From assembly GCF_030409945.1 (NCBI RefSeq), contig NZ_JAUFQV010000035.1:248001-312000 (forward strand): DNA of 64,000 nucleotides, written 5' to 3'. The DNA is from Vibrio tapetis subsp. quintayensis (GTDB taxonomy: Bacteria; Pseudomonadota; Gammaproteobacteria; Enterobacterales; Vibrionaceae). The notes beneath the pieces are model-generated. The model made no database searches and was not told the origin of the DNA. It worked only from the letters and a program-made list of their open reading frames with translations. A program made the position numbers and the translations under genes. Shown here piece by piece: positions 16,671-24,999 of the stretch (position 1 is the stretch's first letter; each line of letters begins with the position of its first letter).

Positions 16671-16759
16671 CCAAATAGCGAAACTTTCTTATCGATAAGA
16701 TGTCGATATAAAAGATATTTATTCTAACCATGAAAAATGGTCATGCTTTGGCTATTTGG
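16671..16759. other. Inverted repeats in the fabH-fabD gap
   Basis: CCAAATAGC (16671-16679) pairs with GCTATTTGG (16751-16759) and encloses two further elements: the perfect 14-bp palindrome TCTTATCGATAAGA (16687-16700) and an ACCAT-GAAAA-ATGGT hairpin. It may be an operator, an RNA processing site or a folded intercistronic element; no T-run terminator follows. Confidence 0.45.
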
Positions 16760-16794
16760 TATTGTTTTTATTGCATTGCTTTAAGGAAAAAACG

Positions 16795-17718
16795 ATGAGC
16801 AAATTTGCGATTGTATTCCCGGGTCAAGGCTCTCAAGCTCTTGGCATGTTAGCTGAGCTAGGCGAGCAGCATGATGTTGTTAAGTCTACTTTTTCAGAAG
16901 CATCTGAAGTGCTTGGTTATGACTTATGGGCTCTTATTCAAGATGGCCCTGCCGAAAAACTGAATGAAACATCCCGTACACAACCTGCACTCTTGGCAGC
17001 GTCTGTCGCACTGTGGCGCGTATGGCAAGAACAAGGGTTAGCGCAGCCTGAACTACTCGCTGGCCACAGCCTTGGTGAGTATTCAGCGCTTGTATGTGCT
17101 GGCGTGATTGATTTTAAAGAAGCCATCAAGCTAGTGGAGCTTCGTGGTCAACTGATGCAAGAAGCCGTTCCTGCGGGTATTGGTGCTATGTACGCAATCA
17201 TCGGTTTGGCTGATGATGCGATTGCAAAAGCTTGTGAAGAAGCAGCGCAAGGTGAAGTTGTCTCTCCTGTTAACTTCAACTCTCCTGGTCAGGTTGTTAT
17301 TGCTGGTAACAAAGCTGCCGTTGAACGTGCAGGTGTATTGTGTAAAGAAGCAGGTGCTAAACGCGCGCTACCATTACCAGTATCTGTTCCCTCTCATTGT
17401 GCGTTAATGAAACCAGCAGCCGACAAATTGGCCGTTGCATTTGAGGCGATTACCTTTACTGCACCAAGCTTGCCTGTGATCAACAATGCGGATGTCGCAA
17501 CTGAAATAGATCCAGCGAAAATTAAAGATGCGCTTGTTCGTCAACTATACAGCCCAGTTCGCTGGACTGAAGGCGTTGAGAAAATGAGCGAGCAAGGCAT
17601 TGAAAAACTATTTGAACTTGGCCCTGGCAAAGTTCTAACGGGTTTGACAAAACGAATTGTAAAAACACTTACCGCAGCGCCTGTTAATGACGCAACGAGT
17701 TTAGAAGCGGCTAAGTAA
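16795..17718 (+). CDS. fabD: Malonyl-CoA:ACP transacylase
   Basis: 307 residues; transfers malonyl from CoA to ACP. The active-site serine is in GHSLGEYSAL (Ser92, His91), and the N-terminus FAIVFPGQGSQ and the catalytic His in VPSHCALM are present. The start ATG at 16795 has a TAAGGAAAA site; the longer frame from 16756 adds residues foreign to the family. Lies between fabH and fabG as in enterobacteria. Confidence 0.96.
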   Translation: MSKFAIVFPGQGSQALGMLAELGEQHDVVKSTFSEASEVLGYDLWALIQDGPAEKLNETSRTQPALLAASVALWRVWQEQGLAQPELLAGHSLGEYSALVCAGVIDFKEAIKLVELRGQLMQEAVPAGIGAMYAIIGLADDAIAKACEEAAQGEVVSPVNFNSPGQVVIAGNKAAVERAGVLCKEAGAKRALPLPVSVPSHCALMKPAADKLAVAFEAITFTAPSLPVINNADVATEIDPAKIKDALVRQLYSPVRWTEGVEKMSEQGIEKLFELGPGKVLTGLTKRIVKTLTAAPVNDATSLEAAK

Positions 17719-17748
17719 GCTATTTCCATTTAATTTGCGAGAAAGAAT

Positions 17749-18483
17749 ATGAATCTTGAAGGTAAAATCGCCTTAGTGACAGGCGCAAGCCGTGGTATTG
17801 GCCGCGCTATCGCAGAAACGCTAGTAGAGCGTGGCGCATTCGTTATCGGTACTGCGACAAGCGAGAATGGCGCAGCGGCTATCAGTGAGTACTTAGGCGA
17901 TAAAGGTAAAGGCTTGGCACTAAATGTGACCGATCCTGCATCAATCGAGACGGTATTGAAGGCAATTAACGAAGAATTTGGCGCATTGGATATTTTGATT
18001 AACAATGCAGGCATTACTCGTGATAATCTACTGATGCGTATGAAAGACGATGAGTGGTCGGATATCATGGATACTAACCTGACATCAATCTTCCGTTTAT
18101 CTAAAGCTGTCCTACGCGGTATGATGAAAAAACGTTGTGGTCGTATCATCAACGTTGGTTCTGTAGTGGGTACTATGGGTAATGCAGGTCAAGCTAACTA
18201 TGCAGCCGCAAAAGCAGGCGTAATTGGCTTTACTAAGTCGATGGCTCGTGAAGTTGCTTCTCGTGGTGTGACGGTGAACACAGTTGCGCCAGGTTTTATT
18301 GAAACTGATATGACAAAAGCACTGAATGATGACCAACGTACTGCTACACTATCGCAAGTGCCTGCTGGTCGTCTTGGTGATCCGCGCGAAATTGCTGCTG
18401 CTGTAGCGTTTCTTGCGTCTCCAGAAGCGGCTTACATTACGGGTGAAACCCTGCATGTAAACGGCGGCATGTACATGGTTTAA
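17749..18483 (+). CDS. fabG: 3-oxoacyl-ACP reductase
   Basis: 244-residue short-chain dehydrogenase that reduces beta-ketoacyl-ACP with NADPH. Cofactor loop TGASRGIGRA (11-20), NNAGIT (85-90) and the catalytic Ser138, Tyr151, Lys155 (in ANYAAAKAG) are at exactly the E. coli positions. It ends in GGMYMV. Thirty bases after fabD; followed by a 167-bp regulatory gap before acpP. Confidence 0.97.
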   Translation: MNLEGKIALVTGASRGIGRAIAETLVERGAFVIGTATSENGAAAISEYLGDKGKGLALNVTDPASIETVLKAINEEFGALDILINNAGITRDNLLMRMKDDEWSDIMDTNLTSIFRLSKAVLRGMMKKRCGRIINVGSVVGTMGNAGQANYAAAKAGVIGFTKSMAREVASRGVTVNTVAPGFIETDMTKALNDDQRTATLSQVPAGRLGDPREIAAAVAFLASPEAAYITGETLHVNGGMYMV

Positions 18484-18523
18484 GTTGTGCACTAGTAAAA
18501 TATGCATGATTTAGGTCAAAAAC

Positions 18524-18582
18524 GTGCCGATTTTCGGTAAAAATCGCACAATTTGTGGTTTGACCAGCAAGGACACCCTTGC
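18524..18582 (+). promoter_or_regulatory. fabG-acpP gap: hairpins and FadR-like box
   Basis: Three elements are seen. A hairpin, GTGC(C)GATTTT / AAAATCGCAC (18524-18549), may attenuate or terminate the fab transcript. TGGTTTGACCA (18556-18566) differs by one base from the FadR core TGGTCnGACCA. Immediately after is a perfect 6-bp inverted repeat GCAAGG-ACAC-CCTTGC (18567-18582). A TTGACC that could act as a -35 overlaps the FadR-like box, but I see no clean -10. FadR activation of fatty acid genes is known in E. coli; here it is inferred. Confidence 0.45.
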
Positions 18583-18650
18583 AACTTTTAAAAGTTTGAA
18601 TAAACTACGGAAAACATCGCATATAGCGAACTCTGTAAAGGAAAAGAAAA

Positions 18651-18884
18651 ATGAGCAACCTCGAAGAACGCGTAAAGAAAATCATTGTTGAACAGCTAGG
18701 TGTAGATGAAGCAGAAGTTAAAAACGAAGCTTCTTTCGTAGATGACCTAGGTGCTGATTCTCTAGATACTGTTGAACTAGTAATGGCTTTGGAAGAAGAA
18801 TTCGATACTGAGATTCCTGACGAAGAAGCTGAAAAAATCACTACTGTTCAAGCTGCAATTGACTACGTGACCAGCGCTCAGTAA
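18651..18884 (+). CDS. acpP: Acyl carrier protein
   Basis: 77 acidic residues, MSNLEERVKKIIVEQLGV, with the phosphopantetheine site DSLDTVEL (Ser37). The essential acyl carrier of type II fatty acid synthesis and of lipid A synthesis. A TAAAGGAAAAG ribosome site precedes it. Codon use is strongly biased toward preferred codons, in keeping with very high expression, and its own promoter probably lies in the 167-bp gap upstream. Confidence 0.98.
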   Translation: MSNLEERVKKIIVEQLGVDEAEVKNEASFVDDLGADSLDTVELVMALEEEFDTEIPDEEAEKITTVQAAIDYVTSAQ

Positions 18885-18980
18885 TTTGCACTTCCAGGCG
18901 GTCTTCTTGACCGCCTGAGTTTTAATGTCTACCCTCAAACCTTTCACTTTAATAATCATTCAATTCCGGAGAACTAGATC

Positions 18981-20228
18981 ATGTCCAAGCGTCGTGTAGT
19001 TGTCACTGGCATGGGTATGTTGTCACCGGTAGGTAACAACGTAGAATCATCTTGGAAAGCCCTGCTAGCTGGTCAAAGTGGCATCGTGAATATCGATCAT
19101 TTTGACACCACAGAATTTACTACTCGTTTTGCAGGTCTTGTAAAAGATTTCAACTGCGAAGAGTACATGTCCAAAAAAGATGGCCGTAAAATGGATCTAT
19201 TCATCCAATACGGTGTCGCCGCAGGCATTCAAGCACTTGATGATTCAGGCTTAACGGTTACAACCGAAAATGGCCCACGCATTGGTGTTGCTGTTGGTTC
19301 TGGTATTGGTGGTATTGGCCTTATCGAAAGTGGCCATACTGCGTTAACCAACAAAGGCCCACGCAAAATCAGCCCGTTTTTCGTACCATCAACCATCGTT
19401 AATATGATTGCTGGCCATCTTTCGATAATGAAAGGTCTACGCGGCCCTAATATCGCTATTTCTACTGCATGTACGACAGGCCTACATAATATTGGCCACG
19501 CGGCACGTATGATTGCCTACGGCGATGCAGACGCAATGGTGGCTGGTGGTGCTGAAAAAGCATCAACACCTCTCGGCATGGGCGGCTTTGCAGCTGCTAA
19601 AGCGTTATCTACTCGAAATGACGACCCTCAAGCGGCGTCACGCCCTTGGGATAAAGATCGTGATGGTTTCGTATTAGGCGATGGTGCTGGCGTTATGGTA
19701 CTGGAAGAGTACGAGCATGCTAAAGCTCGTGGCGCTAAAATTTACTGTGAGTTAGTCGGTTTTGGTATGAGCGGTGACGCTTACCACATGACCTCGCCAA
19801 GTGAAGATGGCTCAGGTGGTGCGCTTGCGATGGAAGCGGCAATGCGTGATGCTGGCGTAACGGGTGAACAAATCGGTTATGTGAATGCACATGGTACGTC
19901 GACTCCGGCTGGTGATATCGCTGAGCTAAAAGGCATTAAGCGAGCGTTAGGTGAAGCGGGAAGCAAGCAAGTATTGGTGTCTTCTACTAAATCTATGACA
20001 GGTCACTTACTTGGTGCAGCGGGTTCTGCTGAAGCAATCATTACGGCAATGAGTTTAGTTGATCAAATGGTTCCACCAACGATTAACCTAGACAACCCAG
20101 ATGAAGGTACTGAAGGGATTGACCTGGTACCTAATACCGCACGTAAAGTTGAGAACATGGAATACGCATTGTGTAATTCATTCGGCTTTGGCGGCACTAA
20201 TGGTTCACTGATCTTCAAGAAGATCTAA
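18981..20228 (+). CDS. fabF: 3-oxoacyl-ACP synthase II (FabF)
   Basis: 415 residues; elongating condensing enzyme, needed for cis-vaccenate and temperature control of unsaturation in E. coli. The catalytic Cys164 is in ISTACTTGLHNIG; the two histidines are in NAHGTSTPAGD and KSMTGHLLGAAG. The GFGGTNGSLIF C-terminus is typical. Ends in a strong terminator, which probably closes the main fab transcript. Confidence 0.97.
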   Translation: MSKRRVVVTGMGMLSPVGNNVESSWKALLAGQSGIVNIDHFDTTEFTTRFAGLVKDFNCEEYMSKKDGRKMDLFIQYGVAAGIQALDDSGLTVTTENGPRIGVAVGSGIGGIGLIESGHTALTNKGPRKISPFFVPSTIVNMIAGHLSIMKGLRGPNIAISTACTTGLHNIGHAARMIAYGDADAMVAGGAEKASTPLGMGGFAAAKALSTRNDDPQAASRPWDKDRDGFVLGDGAGVMVLEEYEHAKARGAKIYCELVGFGMSGDAYHMTSPSEDGSGGALAMEAAMRDAGVTGEQIGYVNAHGTSTPAGDIAELKGIKRALGEAGSKQVLVSSTKSMTGHLLGAAGSAEAIITAMSLVDQMVPPTINLDNPDEGTEGIDLVPNTARKVENMEYALCNSFGFGGTNGSLIFKKI

Positions 20229-20275
20229 TCGAATTAAAAAGATTCGTTTTATTCAGTGACTAAAGCTTGTTTTAG

Positions 20276-20310
20276 AGCGGCTCAATGCTTAGCATTGAGC
20301 CGCTTTTTTT
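20276..20310 (+). terminator. fabF terminator
   Basis: AGCGGCTCAATGCT / AGCATTGAGCCGCT, a 14-bp inverted repeat around a single T (about 11 bp can pair), followed by TTTTTTTATTTTTT. Confidence 0.93.
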
Positions 20311-20338
20311 ATTTTTTGAAAGCAAAAAGGAGATCGCT

Positions 20339-21154
20339 ATGTTTTTGGTCAATGGAATACCGACCCATTCAGTAGCATTAACAGATCGAAGCTTTCAATA
20401 CGGTGACGGTTGCTTTACTACGATGTTAGTCAAAGATGGTTTCCCCGAATATTGGCAAAGCCACTGCGATCGAATGGATGCTTGTTTGGATGTTCTTCAA
20501 ATTTCGAAGCCTAACTGGGTGCAAGTTTTGACTTGGGTTCAACAGGCGATTCACGGCTTTGAATATCACCAAAAATGTGGAGTTAAGCTCCACGTCAGCC
20601 GGGGGTCTGGTGGACGTGGTTATGGTATTGATGGTGCGAAAGAAGCTCGTATTACGGTAAGTGCATTTGGTTACCCAGAGCACTACGCGCGTTGGCAACG
20701 AGATGGAATTGATCTTGGTATTAGCTCGATGGCATTAGGGCATACACCTATGCTAGCAGGGCATAAACATAATAACCGTTTAGAGCAAGTGTTAGTCAAA
20801 GCTGAAATAGAGCAGCGAGAGTGGCAAGATGCTTTGGTGCTAGATATTGCAAACAATGTTATCGAAACGAGCATGGCAAACATATTCTGGAACAATGCAA
20901 AGGGAGAATGGTTCACCCCTTTATTGGATAAGTCTGGTGTTGCTGGAGTAATGAGACGCCATGTTTTGAAGCAACTAGAGGCATTGAGCCTAGATTGTAA
21001 CTTAGAGCCGGCATCCTTGAGTGTGCTTGAAACCGCGCAGGAAGTCTTTATTACCAATTCACTATTACAAATAGTGCCAGTGACATCAATTGGCATGCAA
21101 AAATTCAAAATTGGTCAAATGACACGAACGATTCAGGAGAAAATGATTTCGTGA
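20339..21154 (+). CDS. pabC: Aminodeoxychorismate lyase
   Basis: 271-residue fold-type IV PLP enzyme making 4-aminobenzoate for folate. The PLP lysine is expected in AGHKHNNRLEQVLVKAE (Lys143), with DRSFQYGDGCFTT near the N-terminus and ETSMANIFW. The ATG at 20339 has an excellent AAGGAGATCGCT site; the upstream in-frame ATG at 20285 lies in the fabF terminator and is rejected. It ends with a 4-base GTGA overlap with mltG. Confidence 0.93.
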   Translation: MFLVNGIPTHSVALTDRSFQYGDGCFTTMLVKDGFPEYWQSHCDRMDACLDVLQISKPNWVQVLTWVQQAIHGFEYHQKCGVKLHVSRGSGGRGYGIDGAKEARITVSAFGYPEHYARWQRDGIDLGISSMALGHTPMLAGHKHNNRLEQVLVKAEIEQREWQDALVLDIANNVIETSMANIFWNNAKGEWFTPLLDKSGVAGVMRRHVLKQLEALSLDCNLEPASLSVLETAQEVFITNSLLQIVPVTSIGMQKFKIGQMTRTIQEKMIS

Positions 21155-22167
21155 TTAAGAAAATTCTATTACTTGCCTTGATACTTACCGTTATGGCGTT
21201 AGGTGGTGCTTTTTATGTACACCAGCAAGTAGAACAATACGTCAATCAGCCTGTCAATATAGAAGAGCCAACGCTCATTACCGTTAAGCCAGGTACCAGC
21301 TTTGGTGGTTTGTTAAGTCAATTAGAAAATTCAGGCTGGGTGAAAGCGAGCAGCTATTCTCGCCTAGTGCCTAAATTGTACCCTGAGCTTGTAAAAGTTA
21401 AGGCGGGTACTTTTGAATTGCCCGAAAACCTAAATCTATCACAAGCACTTCAAGCGTTGGCTGACGGCAAAGAATATCAATTTACCATTACTTTTATCGA
21501 GGGAAGTCGATTTTCTGAATGGTTAGAGCAGCTCAGCGAAGCCGATTATTTGGAACAAACTCTAAGTACTATGACTGAAGCAGAAATTGCTCAATCACTA
21601 GGAATCGAGACCGCCAAGCTTGAAGGACAGTTTCTGGCAGAAACGTATCATTACCCCGCAGGTACGAGCGATCTCGACGTACTCAAGTGGGCGAATAAGA
21701 GTTTAACCCAAGTGTTGAATAAAGCGTGGGAGCAACGCAAGCAGCCACTGCCCTTAAAAACGCCTTACGAGGCCCTTATTTTGGCGTCGATCATCGAAAA
21801 AGAGACGGCCATTGATGAAGAGCGCGAGCGAGTATCATCCGTTTTTATCAATCGCCTCAATCGTCCTATGCGTTTACAAACGGATCCAACGGTTATTTAT
21901 GGGATGGGAGATAAATACAAAGGGAATATTCGTAAGAAAGATCTGAGAACCCCAACGCCATACAATACTTATACGATTAATGGTTTACCGCCGACACCGA
22001 TTGCAATGGCAGGTAAGGCCTCTATTGACGCGGCGTTAAATCCAGAGAAAAGTAATTACCTATATTTTGTAGCAAGTGGTCATGGTGGGCATGTGTTCTC
22101 CAAATCACTTACCGAACATAACCGCGCAGTGCGTGCCTATTTAAAAGTATTAAGAAGTAAAAAATGA
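21151..22167 (+). CDS. mltG: Endolytic murein transglycosylase MltG (YceG)
   Basis: 338 residues with an N-terminal membrane anchor (IKKILLLALILTVMALGGAFYV) and the YceG domain in the periplasm. The catalytic glutamate is in LASIIEKETAIDEER; GNIRKKDL and NTYTINGLPPTPI are family hallmarks. It cleaves nascent glycan strands and is thought to set their length. Start is GTG at 21151, coupled to pabC by a GTGA overlap, with AGGAGA ten bases upstream; its own stop overlaps tmk as ATGA. Confidence 0.94.
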   Translation: MIKKILLLALILTVMALGGAFYVHQQVEQYVNQPVNIEEPTLITVKPGTSFGGLLSQLENSGWVKASSYSRLVPKLYPELVKVKAGTFELPENLNLSQALQALADGKEYQFTITFIEGSRFSEWLEQLSEADYLEQTLSTMTEAEIAQSLGIETAKLEGQFLAETYHYPAGTSDLDVLKWANKSLTQVLNKAWEQRKQPLPLKTPYEALILASIIEKETAIDEERERVSSVFINRLNRPMRLQTDPTVIYGMGDKYKGNIRKKDLRTPTPYNTYTINGLPPTPIAMAGKASIDAALNPEKSNYLYFVASGHGGHVFSKSLTEHNRAVRAYLKVLRSKK

Positions 22168-22799
22168 ATCAAGCCAAATTTATCGTCATCGAAGGTCTTG
22201 AAGGCGCAGGTAAAAGCTCTGCGATAGCGGCCGTATTAGAAACATTAAAGCAGTCCGGTGTTCAAGATGTTATCAATACCCGTGAGCCTGGCGGAACCGT
22301 GTTGGCAGAAAAAATGCGCGCATTGGTGAAAGAAGAGCACGATGGGGAAGAACTTCAAGATATTTCAGAATTAATGTTGTTGTATGCAGCACGAGTACAA
22401 TTAGTTGAAACAGTGATAAAGCCTGCATTAGCTAAAGACACTTGGGTTGTAGGAGATCGTCATGACTTCTCTTCTCAGGCATATCAGGGTGGTGGCCGTC
22501 AAATAGCTCGAAATATCATGGATACCCTAAAGGAACTGGCTTTGGCTGGATTCTCTCCAGATTTAGTTCTTTATTTGGACCTAGATCCTCGAATTGGTTT
22601 AGAGCGTGCTCGTGGCCGTGGCGAGCTCGATCGAATAGAAAAAATGGATATCAGTTTCTTTGAACGTACTCGTGAACGTTATTTAGAGCTTGCGTCAGAG
22701 AACAGTAATACCGTGGTCATCAATGCTGAGCAAAACATCGAGCAAGTGACTAAAGACATTGTCTCGGCTCTCCAACATTGGTTGGCTCAACAAGGTTAA
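22164..22799 (+). CDS. tmk: Thymidylate kinase
   Basis: 211 residues; phosphorylates dTMP to dTDP. P-loop IEGLEGAGKSS near residues 9-19, DR motif GDRHDFSSQAYQGGG, and the lid RARGRGELDRIE carrying basic residues as in the E. coli class II enzyme. Translationally coupled to mltG (ATGA) and three bases from holB. Confidence 0.96.
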   Translation: MNQAKFIVIEGLEGAGKSSAIAAVLETLKQSGVQDVINTREPGGTVLAEKMRALVKEEHDGEELQDISELMLLYAARVQLVETVIKPALAKDTWVVGDRHDFSSQAYQGGGRQIARNIMDTLKELALAGFSPDLVLYLDLDPRIGLERARGRGELDRIEKMDISFFERTRERYLELASENSNTVVINAEQNIEQVTKDIVSALQHWLAQQG

Positions 22800-22802
22800 G
22801 TT

Positions 22803-23762
22803 ATGACACTTAATTATCCGTGGTTATTATCTTTGTGGCAAAGCTGGCAAGATCTGCTTATTAACGATCGGCTCACTGGAGCTTTGTTATTGAATGCGCC
22901 GCAAGGATTAGGAGCAAGTGAAGTTGTTACGGCATTTTCACGCGCCGTGGTGTGCTCAAATTCGCAGGATGAAGCCTGTGGTTTTTGTCACAGCTGTGAT
23001 TTGTCTGCGTCTGGTAACCATCCTGATATTCATTGGATTAAGCCCGAAAAAGTAGGTAAGACAATTACCGTCGATCAAATCAGGCAATGTAATCTGTGGG
23101 CGCAAGAATCATCGCAACTCGGTGGCAAGCGCTTGATGATTATTGAGCCAGCCGAAGCCATGAATGAATCAGCGTCAAATGCGTTACTGAAAACTCTTGA
23201 ATCGCCGAGCGAGAGCTGCGTGTTTTTACTCGTGACGTCTAACAAGCATCAGTTACTGCCAACTATTACCAGTCGTTGCCAGCTTTGGCGTGTAGAGCAG
23301 CCATCAGAGTTAGATGCGTTAGCTTGGCTATCAAAGCAAAGTGATGTCAGTGTTAGTGAGGATATTTTGCGTTTGTGTCATGGTGCACCATTAACGACCT
23401 TGGCGTTTTATCAAGATAAACAGGATAAAGCGTATCAGTCTTTAAAGGCAAGTTTGATTGGAGAACTCAAAAAGCCGGCGATGTCACTTTCGGTAATTTG
23501 GCCACTGGTAAAAGAAGGCCACCTAGTCAGGCTAGGCTGGATTAGTTATTTGTTGGTTGAAGTACAGAAACATCACTATGGCTTGACTACGAGTAGCCCT
23601 GTAGAAGAATTGGCACAGTTCATTAGCTACGATTTAGCCTATAAGAAAGCGGGTGAGCTAAATAAGCTCATTGAACAACTGACCCAGTTTACAGGGCTGA
23701 ATACAGAGCTGTTGTTTGCAGACTGGGTATTAGATCTACATGGGAAAAGAAATGTTTGTTGA
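22803..23762 (+). CDS. holB: DNA polymerase III delta prime subunit
   Basis: 319 residues; the stator subunit of the clamp loader. The zinc-binding cysteines are visible (VVCSN..ACGFCHSC). The P-loop position reads NAPQGLGASEVV, lacking the GKS/T needed for ATP binding, as expected because delta prime does not hydrolyse ATP. LMIIEPAEAMNESASNALLKTLESPS and the SRC motif (TSRCQLW) follow. It overlaps the next gene by 11 bases. Confidence 0.94.
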   Translation: MTLNYPWLLSLWQSWQDLLINDRLTGALLLNAPQGLGASEVVTAFSRAVVCSNSQDEACGFCHSCDLSASGNHPDIHWIKPEKVGKTITVDQIRQCNLWAQESSQLGGKRLMIIEPAEAMNESASNALLKTLESPSESCVFLLVTSNKHQLLPTITSRCQLWRVEQPSELDALAWLSKQSDVSVSEDILRLCHGAPLTTLAFYQDKQDKAYQSLKASLIGELKKPAMSLSVIWPLVKEGHLVRLGWISYLLVEVQKHHYGLTTSSPVEELAQFISYDLAYKKAGELNKLIEQLTQFTGLNTELLFADWVLDLHGKRNVC

Positions 23763-24516
23763 TTCACATTGCCACCTAGATAAATTAAATTACGAAGAAC
23801 TTCATCATGGCGTAGACGACGTTATTGCCAAAGCACGAGCGGCAAATGTAAAACAATTATTGACCGTCGGTGTAACCTTAGATAGCTTTCCAAACATGAT
23901 TGAGATGATATCTAACTACGATGAAGTCTATGCGTCTTGCGGGGTGCATCCGTTGGACGTAGAAAGCCCATTTGAACTCGATAAACTCAATGAATATGCG
24001 ACTCATTCTAAAGTGGTTGCGATTGGCGAGACGGGGCTTGACTATCATTATCAGCCAGAGACTGCAGAATTACAGCGCACTCGGTTTAAACAGCATGTGT
24101 CTTTAGCTGTGGAGCTTAACAAGCCGTTAATTATTCATACTAGAAATGCAAGGCAAGATACTCTTGATATCTTAAAGCAAGGTGGGGCAGAAAAGTGTGG
24201 CGGGGTTATTCATTGTTTTACGGAAGATCTCGCGTTTGCTAAAGCCGCAATGGATTTAGGCTTCTATATTTCTATTTCAGGCATCGTGACGTTTAAAGCG
24301 GCGGTAGAACTAAAAGAAGTGGTTAAAGCACTTCCGCTAGAACGCTTGCTTATTGAAACGGATTCACCTTACTTGGCTCCGGTACCCCATCGAGGAAAAG
24401 AGAACCAACCAGCCTATGTGGTTGAAGTTGCGCAATACATTGCACAGCTAAAAGGTGAATCTTTAGGTCGAGTTGCCGAACAGACGACGAAAAACTTCCA
24501 AAATCTTTTTTTGTAG
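23752..24516 (+). CDS. ycfH: TatD-family metal-dependent hydrolase YcfH
   Basis: 254 residues of the TatD DNase group. Metal ligands are in FVDSHCHLD (HxH), GETGLDYHY, IIHTRNA, HCFTE and ETDSPYLAP. Members act as 3'-5' exonucleases or D-aminoacyl-related hydrolases; the exact substrate of YcfH is not settled. I start it at ATG 23752 (MFVDSHCHLD), matching E. coli, with GGGAAAAGA just upstream; ATG 23740 would add four residues. Last gene of the run before a terminator. Confidence 0.88.
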   Translation: MFVDSHCHLDKLNYEELHHGVDDVIAKARAANVKQLLTVGVTLDSFPNMIEMISNYDEVYASCGVHPLDVESPFELDKLNEYATHSKVVAIGETGLDYHYQPETAELQRTRFKQHVSLAVELNKPLIIHTRNARQDTLDILKQGGAEKCGGVIHCFTEDLAFAKAAMDLGFYISISGIVTFKAAVELKEVVKALPLERLLIETDSPYLAPVPHRGKENQPAYVVEVAQYIAQLKGESLGRVAEQTTKNFQNLFL

Positions 24517-24535
24517 TAAAAAGTGACGAATATCT

Positions 24536-24562
24536 AAAAAGGGGGCAATTGCTCCCTTTTTT
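24536..24562 (+). terminator. Terminator after ycfH
   Basis: AAAAAGGG-G-GCAATTGC-T-CCCTTTTT with G-T closure in the stem and a T-run at its 3' end. Confidence 0.85.
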
Positions 24563-24999
24563 ATTCATTAATCGAATTAAATACAATGTTAACCAAATAT
24601 GTTGACCAAAACATAGCCAAATACCTCAAATGTAATTTTGTTACTAAAAATAACAAGCGCCTTAATTTAGATCACAATTTATTTATTGGTTGAAACTCGA
24701 TTAAATTGTTTATTTACAGTCACTTGCGACACTGTAAACCATTTCATCCCATTTTTACGACTGTGATCTACATTTTATTTTGAAACTAAATTTCATGGCG
24801 CTATAGGAATGGTGAGTTGAATCACGATATATTTTGAGGCGGAAAATATAATCTTCTTAGGATTTGAATCCGTCGAAATTTGGCACGTTTACTATTCTAT
24901 TCAATTGTATGTATATATTTTGTTTAGAACGGATAAACAAGGCTGCGGGGGTGTGCCGCTAAATTTCGAAAAAACTTATAATCATTCAGGAGCATGAAT
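24563..24999 (+). promoter_or_regulatory. ptsG upstream control region
   Basis: A 437-base AT-rich region without a gene. Two CRP-like sites are seen: GACTGTGATCTACATTTTAT (24759-24778) has a perfect left half and a poor right half, and TTTAGATCACAATTT (about 24665-24679) has a good right half. TGAAACTAAATTTCA (24781-24795) is a perfect TGAAA-N5-TTTCA repeat next to the first CRP site and could be an operator; Mlc, encoded in this window, is the known ptsG repressor in relatives. No promoter boxes were assigned with confidence. Confidence 0.4.
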
